Assembly: GCA_028289195.1 (NCBI GenBank)
Contig: JANQQR010000007.1
Coordinates: 124,001 to 188,000, forward strand
Source of the DNA: Phycisphaerales bacterium
Lineage (GTDB): Bacteria > Planctomycetota > Phycisphaerae > Phycisphaerales > UBA1924
Reading direction: 5' to 3'
DNA length: 64,000 nucleotides
Shown here: piece by piece, positions 54,036-63,420 of the stretch
Position numbering within the stretch: position 1 is the first letter of the stretch
Layout: every line of letters begins with the position of its first letter
The notes under the pieces: model-generated
What the model was told of the DNA's origin: nothing
Seen by the model: only the letters and a program-made list of their open reading frames with translations
Database searches by the model: none
Program-made: the position numbers and the translations under genes

Positions 54036-54854
54036 CTAGTCCTCCGGAGCCGGCGGCGCGGCCTGCCCGGCGAGCATCCCGCCGTCGAGGGTGAACTCGG
54101 CGCCGGTCGTGTAGGCCGATTCGTCGCTGGCCAGGTGCACAGCGAGCGCAGCCACCTCCTCGACGGTCCCGAACCTGCCAATCGGCGCCATGCGCCCGAC
54201 CTGCTCGATGCGTTCCTCGCGACCGGGGCCGTCGCCCAGCAGCGGGTCCCACATCGGGGTGAGGATGGCCGCGGGCTGGATCACGTTGCAGCGGATGTTC
54301 AGTCCCTGCTCGGCGCAGTAGATCGCCACGCTCTTGGTGTGGTTGCGCACCGCGCCCTTGCTCGAGGCATAGGCGCTGGCGCCGGACACGCCGACGACTC
54401 CAGAGCGCGATCCCATGTTGATGATCGATCCGGACCCGCGCGCGCGCATCGCGCCGATAGCGTGCTTGCAGCCCAGGAACACGCCGTCGAGGTTCGTCGC
54501 GTGGACCGCCCGCCAGCTCTCCAGCGGGCAGTGCTCGGGGTCGAACGGGCCCTCTGCCTCGCCGGCCCCGAAGCCCGTGATGCCCGCGTTGTTGGCCAGG
54601 ATGTCGAGCCCTCCGAAGCGCTCGCGTGCCAAAGCCATCGCGCGCTCCCATTCGGCCTCGCGGCGCACGTCGAGATGCCGGTAGAGAGCGCGGTCGCCGA
54701 TGTCGCCCGCGACCTTTTCGCCCAGATCGTCCCGCACGTCGGTCACGAGCACGCTCGCGCCCTCAGCCGCGAACGCTCTCGCGATCGCTTCGCCGATGCC
54801 GCGTGCGGCGCCGGTGACGAGCGCGGTCTTGCCCTGGAGTCTTCCGCTTGCCAT
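54036..54854 (-). CDS. Short-chain dehydrogenase/reductase
   Basis: The 272-residue protein has the SDR NAD(P) motif [20 protein letters not shown] (in [11 protein letters not shown]), and the catalytic Ser/Tyr/Lys (MGSRSGVVG then YASSKGA). The length and the glycine-rich C-terminal LDGGMLAG are classic. Substrate unknown. The ATG at 54854 begins the family N-terminus; the long open frame upstream overlaps ppc and is not SDR-like. Confidence 0.93.
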   Translation of the reverse strand: MASGRLQGKTALVTGAARGIGEAIARAFAAEGASVLVTDVRDDLGEKVAGDIGDRALYRHLDVRREAEWERAMALARERFGGLDILANNAGITGFGAGEAEGPFDPEHCPLESWRAVHATNLDGVFLGCKHAIGAMRARGSGSIINMGSRSGVVGVSGASAYASSKGAVRNHTKSVAIYCAEQGLNIRCNVIQPAAILTPMWDPLLGDGPGREERIEQVGRMAPIGRFGTVEEVAALAVHLASDESAYTTGAEFTLDGGMLAGQAAPPAPED

Positions 54855-54883
54855 GCGGGCACGATACCGGCCCGCGTTCCGCC

Positions 54884-57544
54884 TTACCCGGTGCTCTGCA
54901 TCGCCCCGGCCAGGGCGTTGACGCTCAGCAGGATGAGGTCGCGGGTCTCGGGCTCGGGGCTCTCGTTCCAGCGCCGGAGCAGCTCGATCTGCAGCGCGTT
55001 GATGACGTCCGTGTCCGGGTTGCGCTGGTGGATCGATTCCTGGATGACCGGGTTGTTGTCCAGAAGCTCGTCCTGGCCGGTCACGGCCAGCACGGCTCGC
55101 CTGGCCCGATCGAACTCGTCGCGCAGGCGCCCGTGGATCGCCGAGTCCTGGCCGTACCAGCGCGACATCTCCAGACGCGCCCGGGCCATCTCCTGCTGGG
55201 CGTTGTCGACGAACATCCGGAAGTACCCGCCCGATGCGTAGGCCTCGCGGCAAGCGCCGAGCTTCGCCTCATCGCTCAGCACGACCGACTCGAAGGCGCT
55301 GCCCATCCCGTACCAGCCCGGCACGTTGAGACGGAGCTGTGTCCAGGAGAACACCCAGGGGATCGCACGCAGGGTGTCGAAGGCGAATTCGCCGCCCTTG
55401 GCGCGAGACACCGGGCGCGACGCGATCGGCAGTTCGCCGATGTGGCGCACCGGCGATGAGTTCACGAACCACTCCCAGCACGCCGGGTCATCGATGAGCG
55501 CGCGGTACGTGCGCATCGATTCGGCGCTCAGATCGTCCATCAGGGCATCCATCGCGCCCGCGCCCGGGGATTCGCTCCGATCTCCGGCGCTGGCGATGAC
55601 CACGGCGTTGACGATCTGCTCGAGGTGGCGCCGCGCCAGCGCCGGCATGGCGTAACGGAACGTGATGACCTCGCCCTGCTCGGTGAACCGGATGCGTCCC
55701 GAGCGGCTCTCGGGCGGCGCCGCGAGGATCGCCCGCTGGGCGCGCCCTCCCCCCCGCGCCACGGTGCCGCCGCGGCCGTGGAAGAAGCGGAGCGTGACAC
55801 CGGCCTCGTTGCAGACGCGGGCGATGTCGCCCTGGGCGTTCTGGAGGCGCCAGTTGGCGGTCCAGTAGCCGCCGTCCTTGTTGCTGTCGGAGTAGCCCAG
55901 CATGATCTCCTGGAAGTTGCCCCTGCTGTCGAGGTGAGCGCGGTAGGCGGGGCTGGCGAACATCGCGCCGAGCAGATCGCGCGATCGCTCGAGGTCGTCG
56001 ACGGTTTCGAACAGGGGCGTGATGTCGAGGCGGGATTCGAGCGTGCCGCTCGTCGAGCGCCGCCACAGCCCCTTCTCGCGCATCAGCACGAGGACCTCGA
56101 GCAGGTCGCTCAGCTGGTGCGTCATGCTGACGACGTAAGAACCGACCGCGTCGGGCCCGGCGTCGCGGGACTCGGCGAGCAGCGAGAAGACGTCGAGCGG
56201 CTCGCGGGTCGTCTCGCTGAGGTCCGACGCGGGGCCCAGGAGCGGGCGCCCGCTCTCGAGCTCGGATTCGAGCAACGCGACACGCTCGTCTTCACCCATG
56301 GATGCGTACGCCTCGGCGACGCCCGCCTCGCGCAGCATCTCGTCGACGGCGTGCTCGTGCACCTCGCTGTGCTGCCGGATGTCGAGCGCCGCCAGATGCA
56401 GGCCGAAGGCGCGGGCCTGGACCCGCATGTCGGCGAGACGCCCCTTCTCCGCCACTTCTGCGAGCCCGGCGTGATGCAGGGCGCGCCGGATCAGTTCGAG
56501 ATCGGCGGTCAGGCGCTCGCTCGAATACGCGCCAGCCTCGATGCGCTGACGCATGTGCAGGATCTTGATGCGCAGCGGCTCGTGCTGGAGATGGCGTCGC
56601 GTCTCCGGTGCCAGCGGCGATTCCTCGGCTTCCCTCTCCAGGTCCTCGAGCAGTTCGGGCAGCACCGGCGCGCGTCGGGCCGACACGCTCAGGTCCTGGC
56701 GCAGCATCTCGAGGGCGCCCAGCCACAGATCGATCGCCGCATTGCGATGCAGCTCCAATGTCGAGCGGGTGATGCTGGCGGTGACCTTCGGGTTGCCGTC
56801 GCGATCGCCGCCGATCCAGGAGCGGTAGCGGACGAACGGGGGCAGGTCAGGTCGGTTGGAAAACGACGCCTCGAACGCGTCGCCGAGGTCCCGGTGGATC
56901 TGGGGCACGGCGAGCCAGATGACATCGGTCAGGTGGTGCAGGCCGTTGCGGACCTCGTCGAGCACATCGAGGTGCTGGGCGCGCACCTCGTCGGTGGTCT
57001 GCAGGAGGGCGAGGGCCTGGCGGGCGGCGCTGTCGTTGGCGGCGCGCTCGCGCCCGGTCAGGTCCGAACGATCGGCGGCTTCGAGGCACGCACTGATGAT
57101 CCGCTGCTTGTGGAGGATCGCGCGTCGACGGGCCTCGGTCGGGTGGGCGGTGAGCGTCGGCTCGATATCCAGCCCGCCGATGACCTCGAGCAGTTTCCCC
57201 GGGGTGAACCCCTGCTCGGCGAGCGCCCCGACCGCCTCGGCGATCGACTCGGCACGCGGGCGCCCGTCGGAGGCGTCCTGCTCCCGCCGGCGATTGACGC
57301 GGGCGATGTGGATCTGCTCGGCCTTGTTTCTGAGGTGGAACCAGATGGTCAGGCGCTTGAGGACGGCCCGGATATCGGCCCCCTCAAGGCTCGCCAGGGA
57401 CTCGGTCAGCGCCGGATCGGGGTCGGGGGCCCCCACCATCGACGCGGCAACGGACCTGGCCACGTTCTCGGCCTCTGGCGCCGGGAAGACCCCGTCGAGG
57501 AGGCTCCTGAGCCACGCGATGTCTCCGGAGAGTCGCTCGTGCAT
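54884..57544 (-). CDS. ppc: Phosphoenolpyruvate carboxylase
   Basis: The 886-residue enzyme adds bicarbonate to phosphoenolpyruvate to give oxaloacetate for the citric acid cycle. The first signature [15 protein letters not shown] contains the catalytic His134, and the second is [18 protein letters not shown] then [15 protein letters not shown]. The C-terminus ends in Thr-Gly as usual. It is divergent from the secreted-protein gene at 57781; a TACAAT -10-like element on the minus strand (57601-57606) overlaps the palindrome at 57603-57615. Confidence 0.97.
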   Translation of the reverse strand: MHERLSGDIAWLRSLLDGVFPAPEAENVARSVAASMVGAPDPDPALTESLASLEGADIRAVLKRLTIWFHLRNKAEQIHIARVNRRREQDASDGRPRAESIAEAVGALAEQGFTPGKLLEVIGGLDIEPTLTAHPTEARRRAILHKQRIISACLEAADRSDLTGRERAANDSAARQALALLQTTDEVRAQHLDVLDEVRNGLHHLTDVIWLAVPQIHRDLGDAFEASFSNRPDLPPFVRYRSWIGGDRDGNPKVTASITRSTLELHRNAAIDLWLGALEMLRQDLSVSARRAPVLPELLEDLEREAEESPLAPETRRHLQHEPLRIKILHMRQRIEAGAYSSERLTADLELIRRALHHAGLAEVAEKGRLADMRVQARAFGLHLAALDIRQHSEVHEHAVDEMLREAGVAEAYASMGEDERVALLESELESGRPLLGPASDLSETTREPLDVFSLLAESRDAGPDAVGSYVVSMTHQLSDLLEVLVLMREKGLWRRSTSGTLESRLDITPLFETVDDLERSRDLLGAMFASPAYRAHLDSRGNFQEIMLGYSDSNKDGGYWTANWRLQNAQGDIARVCNEAGVTLRFFHGRGGTVARGGGRAQRAILAAPPESRSGRIRFTEQGEVITFRYAMPALARRHLEQIVNAVVIASAGDRSESPGAGAMDALMDDLSAESMRTYRALIDDPACWEWFVNSSPVRHIGELPIASRPVSRAKGGEFAFDTLRAIPWVFSWTQLRLNVPGWYGMGSAFESVVLSDEAKLGACREAYASGGYFRMFVDNAQQEMARARLEMSRWYGQDSAIHGRLRDEFDRARRAVLAVTGQDELLDNNPVIQESIHQRNPDTDVINALQIELLRRWNESPEPETRDLILLSVNALAGAMQSTG

Positions 57545-57600
57545 GCGGGCAGGGTAGTCCGGCGGACGTCCGAGTCGCGACCGGGGCGTTCTCGGGCCAG

Positions 57601-57703
57601 ATTGTAACAGTTACACGGATTGTGAATGGAGAAAAATCGCCGTATTTTGTGGATCAATGGCGATTTCGGTGTATCGTCTGGGTGAGGCGATGTAACTCGT
57701 TAC
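57601..57703. promoter_or_regulatory. AT-rich divergent control region with two GTAAC/GTTAC palindromes
   Basis: TGTAACAGTTACA (57603-57615) and GTAACTCGTTAC (57692-57703) are near-perfect palindromes that share the half-site GTAAC. A separate inverted repeat AAATCGCC (57634-57641) and GGCGATTT (57659-57666) can form an eight-base hairpin with a 17-base loop. A minus-strand -10 (TACAAT) for ppc overlaps the first palindrome. The region is far richer in A and T than the rest of the window. Confidence 0.6.
57620..57648 (+). promoter_or_regulatory. Sigma70-like promoter of the PEP-CTERM-like gene
   Basis: TTGTGA (57620-57625) and TATTTT (57643-57648) are separated by exactly 17 bases, each four of six matches to consensus. 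The predicted start lies about 125 bases before the ATG at 57781, leaving an untranslated leader that contains the second palindrome. Confidence 0.5.
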
Positions 57704-57780
57704 CTACGCCGCGGTGATTCCGCCTCGGGAAGAAACACGTCACCCCGGCACAACCTGCATCCGTGAAGAGGAGAAGCACA

Positions 57781-58428
57781 ATGCGCAAGGCACTGTCGGG
57801 ATCCATCGCGATCATTGCAGCCGCCGCCATCGCCCCGATGGCTTCGGCGTCACTCGTCAACGGCGGCTTCGAAGCCGACGACGCTTCGGGCGGCGACGTC
57901 TACGGCGCCACCGGCTGGAGCCCGTTCAACGACGTCTTCACCACTGAGACCGTTGCCCGCACCGGCAGCAACAGCCTCAAGGCCTTCGGTCCGTTCTTCA
58001 ACGGCGGCGGCGCTGGCGCGACCCAGGCCGTCCCGGCCGCAGCCGGCCAGACCTGGGTTCTCGAAGGCTACTCGCGGAACGACTCTTCGGATCCGATCGG
58101 CACCGGCAACTTCGCCGTTGCGAAGATCGAGTTCCTTGATGCCGGCTTCGGCCCCGCGGGCGGCTCGTTCGCCCTCGGCGTGAACGTCTTCGAGGTTCCC
58201 ATCGGCGATGAGGCCTCCCCGCTCGACTCCTGGGAGTTCTTCGGTCTCGGCACCGCTCCGGCTCCCGCCGGAACGGCGTTCGCCAACGTCGTGATCGTGC
58301 ACGTCCAGCTCGACCCGATCACTGGCGGCGGCATCTTCGTCGACGACCTGACCCTGGTCCCCGCTCCGGCCTCGGCGATGATCGCCGGCCTCGGTGGCCT
58401 GACGCTCGTGCGTCGTCGTCGCCGCTGA
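57781..58428 (+). CDS. Secreted protein with PEP-CTERM-like sorting tail
   Basis: The 215-residue protein has a signal peptide (to ASAS at 24), a beta-sandwich (CBM/DUF642-like) body beginning NGGFEADDASGGDVYGATGW, and a C-terminal sorting-type tail: VPAPASAMIAGLGGL followed by TLVRRRRR. The tail has the order of PEP-CTERM (motif, hydrophobic helix, basic cluster) but with VPAPAS instead of PEP, as is common in Phycisphaerae. An exosortase-like enzyme elsewhere would process it. AAGAGGAG precedes the ATG at 57781. Confidence 0.85.
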   Translation: MRKALSGSIAIIAAAAIAPMASASLVNGGFEADDASGGDVYGATGWSPFNDVFTTETVARTGSNSLKAFGPFFNGGGAGATQAVPAAAGQTWVLEGYSRNDSSDPIGTGNFAVAKIEFLDAGFGPAGGSFALGVNVFEVPIGDEASPLDSWEFFGLGTAPAPAGTAFANVVIVHVQLDPITGGGIFVDDLTLVPAPASAMIAGLGGLTLVRRRRR

Positions 58429-58456
58429 TCCTTCAGCTCGACTCTTTCTGCCAAAC

Positions 58457-58495
58457 AAGGGCTCCCGCTCACGCGGGGGCCCTTCTTCGTTTTCA
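58457..58495. terminator. Strong rho-independent terminator, probably bidirectional
   Basis: A 12-base stem with a four-base TCAC loop (arms 58457-58468 and 58473-58484, one G-T pair) is followed by CTTCGTTTT on the plus strand and by GTTTGG on the minus strand. It lies between the ends of the PEP-CTERM-like gene and the convergent propeller gene. Confidence 0.85.
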
Positions 58496-58496
58496 G

Positions 58497-59984
58497 TCAT
58501 TCGGGCGCGAGCAGATCGAGCGGGATCCACTCAGCCAACAGCGGGAGAGGAACCCGGAAGATGTCTTCTCCCACCGTGTAGACGAGGTCTTCGCTGTCAG
58601 GCGAGACGCAGGCGCTCCAGCCATAGGGGATCGGCAAGCGCACCGGCCTGCCCCAGGAGCCCGCTTCGCGCCGGATCGAGACGAACAGGCCGCTCGCCTC
58701 GGCGTCGCCTCCGACGCTGCGGGTGAAGAGCAGCACCCTCTCGCGGCTGTCGACCCATGCACCGAACTCGACGCTCTCTTCCGTGTTGATCGGCGGGCCG
58801 AGCGCCGTTTCGCCGATCACACGATCGCCCCGAAGCTCGGCCCTGAACAGGTCGCCATTTCGGTGGAAGTAGAGCGTGCCGCCGCTCAGCAGCCGGAAGT
58901 AGCTGCCGGTAAACCCGCCGCGCTCGGTGAGATCGACCGGCTCGCCCCAGCCTCCATCGCCGCATCGCTCCGCGACGAAGACGCGCGGCGCGTCGAGCGC
59001 GTCGTCGCGTTGGCAGAAAACAAGACGTTGGCCGTCTTCGCTGAGCGCGCCGTTGTAGGCCCGGATGCCGAAGTCAATCGGTTCGGCCTCGCGCCACGCG
59101 CCGTCGCTCCACTCCGATCGCGTCGGGACCTGGTCGGTCCAATCGTCCTCGTACGTGAAGAACACCACCTCGCGCCCGTCGGGTGAGAACGTCAGCGAGT
59201 TCTCGCCCGCTGATCGGGTCGAGATCACGCCCGGCGCGAAGGGGACCGGCAGGATGACGTCCGAAGAGGGAACCGGCCCCGCCGATGCGTTCGGCACCGG
59301 GGCCATCGCGCTCGCGTATTCGATCGTGCGCTCGTCGATGGCCTGCAACTCGCCGTCGATACGAACGAGCCGGCGGAGCCATCGCCCGTGGGCGTCGCGA
59401 TCGATGATCTCGAACTCGGTGGTGCGCGACGCCTTGCCGTCGAGGCGTTGCCATGTGCGCCCGAGTTCGTTGCCCTGATCGTCGTAGCGATAGATCTCCT
59501 CGCTGTACTTGCGCTGAGAACCGGGAGCGAAGTACTCCTGGTACAGGTCGCGCCCCGCGTCGTCGAAATATGTGCGCATCTGGCGGTACAGCTTCTCGCC
59601 GGGACTCCCGTAGAGCACGTCGCAGAACGCGTTGTCGGGCGACGGCACGAACAGTTCCGGGTAGGGCACGGCGCCGTCCTCGATCCAGTACGCGCCGCGC
59701 TGGGGCGAGGGGCCTTCGCCAAGGAAGACCCCGATCCAGACGACCTCCAGAGAGTCGTCCGGCCCGCGCTCTTCCCAGCGGATGATCCGACCCAGGGCGT
59801 CCCGATGCTCGATGCGCCGGCTCTGGAGTTCTCCGCGCTCGGGAGTGCCCGGGTTTCCGGGGGCGATTGCGTACCTGCATGCGTCCGAACACAGGATCAG
59901 GGGCGCCTCGCCGGAAGCGCCGGTCGTCTCCGGAAAGCTCCAGCACACAAGGAAACAGAGAATCGAGGTGAGGGCGGTCCGCAT
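58497..59984 (-). CDS. Secreted WD40/PD40-type beta-propeller protein
   Basis: The 495-residue protein has a signal peptide (MRTALTSILCFLVCWSFPET...) and a Cys pair (CSDACRY) early in the mature part. Residues 60-240 contain YD/MORN-like repeats (RYDDQGNELGRTW, YFDDAGRDLYQEYF). From about 285 on, PD40-style propeller strands appear (LTFSPDGREVVFFTYEDDW, GALSEDGQRLVFCQ, ACVSPDSEDLVYTV). AAAGGAGAACC precedes the ATG at 59984. It may bind a surface or periplasmic partner; no enzymatic motif is seen. Confidence 0.72.
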   Translation of the reverse strand: MRTALTSILCFLVCWSFPETTGASGEAPLILCSDACRYAIAPGNPGTPERGELQSRRIEHRDALGRIIRWEERGPDDSLEVVWIGVFLGEGPSPQRGAYWIEDGAVPYPELFVPSPDNAFCDVLYGSPGEKLYRQMRTYFDDAGRDLYQEYFAPGSQRKYSEEIYRYDDQGNELGRTWQRLDGKASRTTEFEIIDRDAHGRWLRRLVRIDGELQAIDERTIEYASAMAPVPNASAGPVPSSDVILPVPFAPGVISTRSAGENSLTFSPDGREVVFFTYEDDWTDQVPTRSEWSDGAWREAEPIDFGIRAYNGALSEDGQRLVFCQRDDALDAPRVFVAERCGDGGWGEPVDLTERGGFTGSYFRLLSGGTLYFHRNGDLFRAELRGDRVIGETALGPPINTEESVEFGAWVDSRERVLLFTRSVGGDAEASGLFVSIRREAGSWGRPVRLPIPYGWSACVSPDSEDLVYTVGEDIFRVPLPLLAEWIPLDLLAPE

Positions 59985-60396
59985 GGCGGTTCTCCTTTGC
60001 GAGCCCCGAGCACCGCCTGAATATCCTATTCTCCCGCCGGGCCGGGCCCGGATGCCGGTACGCCAGCTCCGCGGGCTCGAACCGCGCAGAAATCGCGCCG
60101 ATTCGCACGAGAGCGAACAGGCTCGCGCCCCGTGAGCCGATGAAAATCTTGGGGACAGGTCTTGCCGCCGACGCGGCGCGCCTACTCTCCCCGACTCGCC
60201 GGTGGCCTCAGACCACGCCCTGGCCCCTTCCGGGGGTCTCCAGGCACACACCTGAGAATCTGCTGGCAGCTCCCGCGACGTACCCGCGGGATGCTTCACC
60301 ACGCAGGCTTCACTCGCTCCAACTGACACTTGGGCTTGGATGCCCGTTCAACGACCGTCGCGCGGTCCTCGCATCTCGCCGGGGCCGACGCGATCG
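59985..60396 (+). other. Structured leader region upstream of the DEAD-box helicase
   Basis: This 412-base gap has no convincing gene. From 60164 to 60291 at least three stable hairpins can form: GCCGC/GCGGC (60164-60177), CCTGGCCCC/GGGG...CCAGG (60219-60244) and TCCCGCG/CGCGGGA (60271-60291). The series resembles a structured 5' leader or a short RNA gene. No known ncRNA family (SRP, RNase P, 6S, tmRNA) was recognised. Confidence 0.45.
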
Positions 60397-61851
60397 ATGG
60401 AGACTTTGCACTTGCCCCATTTCGACGACCTGACCCTCTGCCGCCCGATCCTCGAAGCGATCGCCGGCGAGGGCTACGACACCCCTACACCCATCCAGGC
60501 CAAGGCCATCCCCCCCGTTCTCGACGGGAAAGACGTTCTGGGCTGCGCGCAGACGGGCACCGGCAAGACCGCGGCCTTCGCGCTCCCGATCCTGCACCTG
60601 CTGCACACGCGCGACGCGCGGTCCGGGCGCCAACCCAAGAGCCCGTTCAAGCCCGTGCGCAACGCGCGCGGCACCACACCCCGCTCCCAGCGCGGGTCCC
60701 GCGGCGCGCCGGCGCGCCGGCCCCGCGTGCTCGTGCTGTCGCCGACGCGTGAGCTGGCGGCGCAGATCGACGAGAGCTTCGCGACCTACGGGAAGAACAC
60801 GCAGCTCAGGCAGACCGTGATCTTCGGGGGCGTGAACCAGTTCCGGCAGGTCAAGGCGCTGCAGCGCGGCGTCGACATCCTCGTCGCGACTCCCGGTCGC
60901 CTCGAAGACCTGATGGAGCAGGGCCACATCGAGCTGAGCTCGGTCGAGATCCTCGTGCTCGACGAGGCCGATCGCATGCTCGACATGGGCTTCATCGAGC
61001 CCATCCGGCGCATCACCTCGACGATCCCCGACCAGCGCCAGACGCTGCTGTTCTCGGCGACGATGCCGCCGGCGATCATGCACCTGGCCGACTCGCTGCT
61101 GACCGACCCTGTGAAGGTCTCGGTCACGCCGGCTGGCTCGACCACCGAGCGGATCGAGCAGTCGGTGTACATGGTCCCCCATCGCCAGAAGCGTGCGCTG
61201 CTCGAGCACCTGCTCGAAGAGCGTTCGATCCAGCGGGCGTTGGTGTTCACGCGCACCAAGCACGGCGCCAGCAAGCTCTCGGAGCGTCTCAATCGCGCGG
61301 GCGTGACGAGCGACGCCATCCACGGCAATCGCTCGCAGGGCCAGCGCACCCGGGCGCTCGAGGCGTTCCGGAGCGGGGCCTCGCGAGTGCTGGTCGCGAC
61401 CGACGTCGCGGCCCGCGGCATCGACGTCGACGAGATCACGCACGTGTTCAACTTCGACCTGCCCAACGAGCCCGAGGTGTACGTCCATCGCATCGGGCGG
61501 ACCGGGCGGGCCGGCGCGACCGGCAAGGCGATCTCGTTCTGCGATCGCGAGGAGCGCGGGCACCTGCGCTCGATCGAGCGCCTCACAGGCTCGCCCCTGG
61601 AGCCCGTCCGCGGGCCGCGCGAGCTCGAGGAGGCCGGGCGCCAGCGGAACGACGACACGTCGGAACGGCGCCGGAGCCCGCGTCCGGGCTCGGGCAGCGG
61701 GAACCGCCGGCCGAAGCGGTCCAAGACCAGCAAGTCGGGCAGCGGCAGGAAGAACCGTCCCGCGAGCGAGGGCCCGCGCCCCCCTCGGGGCGGCCCGAAC
61801 AGCCAGCGCTCGCGTCGCGGGCGTGGCCGGTCGGCCCGTCAAGCTTCGTGA
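60397..61851 (+). CDS. DEAD-box RNA helicase (RhlE-like)
   Basis: The 484-residue protein has the full set of DEAD motifs: Q motif TPIQ, Walker [27 protein letters not shown], then RGIDVD and HRIGRTGR in the second domain. Between motif I and PTRELA is a basic, Arg/Gly-rich insertion of about 35 residues ([20 protein letters not shown]). The C-terminus is a long Arg/Lys/Gly-rich tail. It unwinds RNA, probably in ribosome assembly or decay. The structured leader upstream suggests regulation at the RNA level. Confidence 0.95.
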   Translation: METLHLPHFDDLTLCRPILEAIAGEGYDTPTPIQAKAIPPVLDGKDVLGCAQTGTGKTAAFALPILHLLHTRDARSGRQPKSPFKPVRNARGTTPRSQRGSRGAPARRPRVLVLSPTRELAAQIDESFATYGKNTQLRQTVIFGGVNQFRQVKALQRGVDILVATPGRLEDLMEQGHIELSSVEILVLDEADRMLDMGFIEPIRRITSTIPDQRQTLLFSATMPPAIMHLADSLLTDPVKVSVTPAGSTTERIEQSVYMVPHRQKRALLEHLLEERSIQRALVFTRTKHGASKLSERLNRAGVTSDAIHGNRSQGQRTRALEAFRSGASRVLVATDVAARGIDVDEITHVFNFDLPNEPEVYVHRIGRTGRAGATGKAISFCDREERGHLRSIERLTGSPLEPVRGPRELEEAGRQRNDDTSERRRSPRPGSGSGNRRPKRSKTSKSGSGRKNRPASEGPRPPRGGPNSQRSRRGRGRSARQAS

Positions 61852-61941
61852 GCAGACGGAAGTTCATCATCAATCCTGCGGAGCGCCCGGGTACCATTCC
61901 GGGTGCTCGTCGCGCGCCGCGACGCCCCAGAGAGAGGTGTG

Positions 61942-62676
61942 ATGATGGAAGTGCCCCAGCCCACCGACCACCACAAGCTGCTCACCGGCCTCGTCGGCGA
62001 GTGGACCTACGAGGCCACGTGCGAGCCCGCGCCGGGTGAGCCAGAGATCACGATGCGAGGCAGGGACACCGTCCGCGCGCTCGGCGATCTGTGGATCGTC
62101 GTCGAGAGCGAGGGCGGGATGCCGGGGGGCGGCACCTTCACCTCCGTCATGACCCTCGGGTACGACCCGGCAAAGGGCCATTTCGTCGGGAGCTGGATCG
62201 GCTCGCCGATGGCGCACATGTTCATCTACGAGGGCCACCTCGATGAACAGACCAACGAGCTCCCGCTGAACTGCGAGGGCCCGAGCATGACCGACCCGTC
62301 GCAGATGGCCCGGTACCAGGACGTGATCGTGTTCGTCGACAACGACACGCGGCTGCTGCGCTCCCAGATGATCGGCGACGACGGCGTCGAGCACATCTTC
62401 ATGGAAGCCCGCTACACGCGAGTGAAGAAAAAGAAGCCCGCGCGGAGCGGCGTGAAGAAGTCACGCGCGTCGTCGGTCCGCAAGAAGCTCGGAAAGAAGA
62501 AGTCGGCGAAGAAGAAGACCGCCAAGAAGACGGCCCGGAAGCCCGCGAAGAAGAAGCCGGCCAAGAAGCGGGTGTCGAAGAAGAAGGCCAAGAAGAAGTC
62601 GGCAGCGCGCAAGAAGCCCACGCGGCGCAAGGCGCCCTCGAAGAAGGCCTCGAGGCGTCGGCCTTCCCGGCGCTGA
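61942..62676 (+). CDS. DUF1579 protein with histone H1-like lysine-rich tail
   Basis: Residues 1-160 of this 244-residue protein form the DUF1579 beta-barrel-like domain (HKLLTGLVGEWTYEATCEPA, VMTLGYDPAKGHFVGSWIG, MFIYEGHLDE). Residues 161-244 are a tail with more than half Lys and Arg, in repeats such as KKKSAKKKTAKKTARK and KKRVSKKKAKKKSAARK. Such tails in bacterial H1-like proteins bind nucleic acids. DUF1579 proteins normally end after the domain. The tail resembles that of the DUF1801 protein at 52368-52991. AGAGAGG precedes the two adjacent ATGs; I use the first. Confidence 0.85.
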   Translation: MMEVPQPTDHHKLLTGLVGEWTYEATCEPAPGEPEITMRGRDTVRALGDLWIVVESEGGMPGGGTFTSVMTLGYDPAKGHFVGSWIGSPMAHMFIYEGHLDEQTNELPLNCEGPSMTDPSQMARYQDVIVFVDNDTRLLRSQMIGDDGVEHIFMEARYTRVKKKKPARSGVKKSRASSVRKKLGKKKSAKKKTAKKTARKPAKKKPAKKRVSKKKAKKKSAARKKPTRRKAPSKKASRRRPSRR

Positions 62677-62751
62677 CCGGCTCGGTCCGCCGACGCAACC
62701 CGCCCGAACGGTTCGTGTACCGCCTCTCGGGACTCTCCCCGAGGAGGCGCC

Positions 62752-63387
62752 ATGCACCATCGCCCCGCCGGACCGATCGCTGCGTTTGTGCTCGGGATCC
62801 CCGCACTCGTCGTCATCGGAGCATGCGTGCACGCGCAGCGCTCCGAGACGGTCTCGATCGACGCGGCGCCCGGGGACGCGACCCGGCGCCTGGCCGAATT
62901 CCAGGCGCTCGCGCCCGAACACAGAGTGACGATCGCCGGGGCCGACGAACCGGGCGAAGGTCTGGTCGTGCTGGGGACACTCGTCCGGGCGGAAGATCCG
63001 GAGCGAGCGCTCCCGGGCGCTCGGTTCCTGCTCTTCCATGCAGACACCGGCGGGTCGTACGACGAACGCGTAGAGGGCGACGACTCGACGGCGCGCCTTG
63101 CGGCGCAGCTCACCACCGACGAGCGGGGCCGTTTCATGGTCTCGACGATCCTGCCGGGTGACTACGGCTCAACGAACGACAATCGGCACATCCACACGCT
63201 GATCGAAGGGGCCAGCCCCGAGAGCTACGACCTGTACTTCGCGCAGCACATCAACCCGGGCCTCCGCAGATGGGCCGAGCGCAGCAGCCAGGCGTTCATC
63301 GTGACGCTGCAGCGCCTCGATGATGGTCGCTTGCTCGGCGAAGCCACACTCGAGGTGCGCGGCTATCCCGATCCGCGTCCCCAGTGA
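62752..63387 (+). CDS. Exported intradiol-dioxygenase-fold protein
   Basis: The 211-residue protein has a signal peptide or lipoprotein-like N-terminus (GIPALVVIGACVHAQ, so lipidation at Cys25 is possible). The rest matches the beta-sandwich of intradiol ring-cleavage dioxygenases: ALPGARFLLFHADTGGSYDE, TTDERGRFMVSTILPGDYG and the metal-site RHIHTL. The His-x-His pair is kept and a Tyr lies nine residues before it, but not all iron ligands can be confirmed. It may act on aromatic compounds or be a non-catalytic relative. Confidence 0.7.
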   Translation: MHHRPAGPIAAFVLGIPALVVIGACVHAQRSETVSIDAAPGDATRRLAEFQALAPEHRVTIAGADEPGEGLVVLGTLVRAEDPERALPGARFLLFHADTGGSYDERVEGDDSTARLAAQLTTDERGRFMVSTILPGDYGSTNDNRHIHTLIEGASPESYDLYFAQHINPGLRRWAERSSQAFIVTLQRLDDGRLLGEATLEVRGYPDPRPQ

Positions 63388-63420
63388 CGGCTCAGTGATG
63401 CGAACGAGTTCGGAAGCGCG

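Noticed and set aside
59985..60396. SRP RNA, RNase P RNA, 6S RNA or tmRNA in the leader of the helicase gene
   Set aside because: None of the conserved core sequences of these RNAs could be found; only unassigned hairpins remain.
62420..62670. AAGAAG-rich stretch considered as a tandem DNA repeat
   Set aside because: The units are irregular and follow Lys codons of the H1-like tail, so this is coding low complexity rather than a true tandem repeat.
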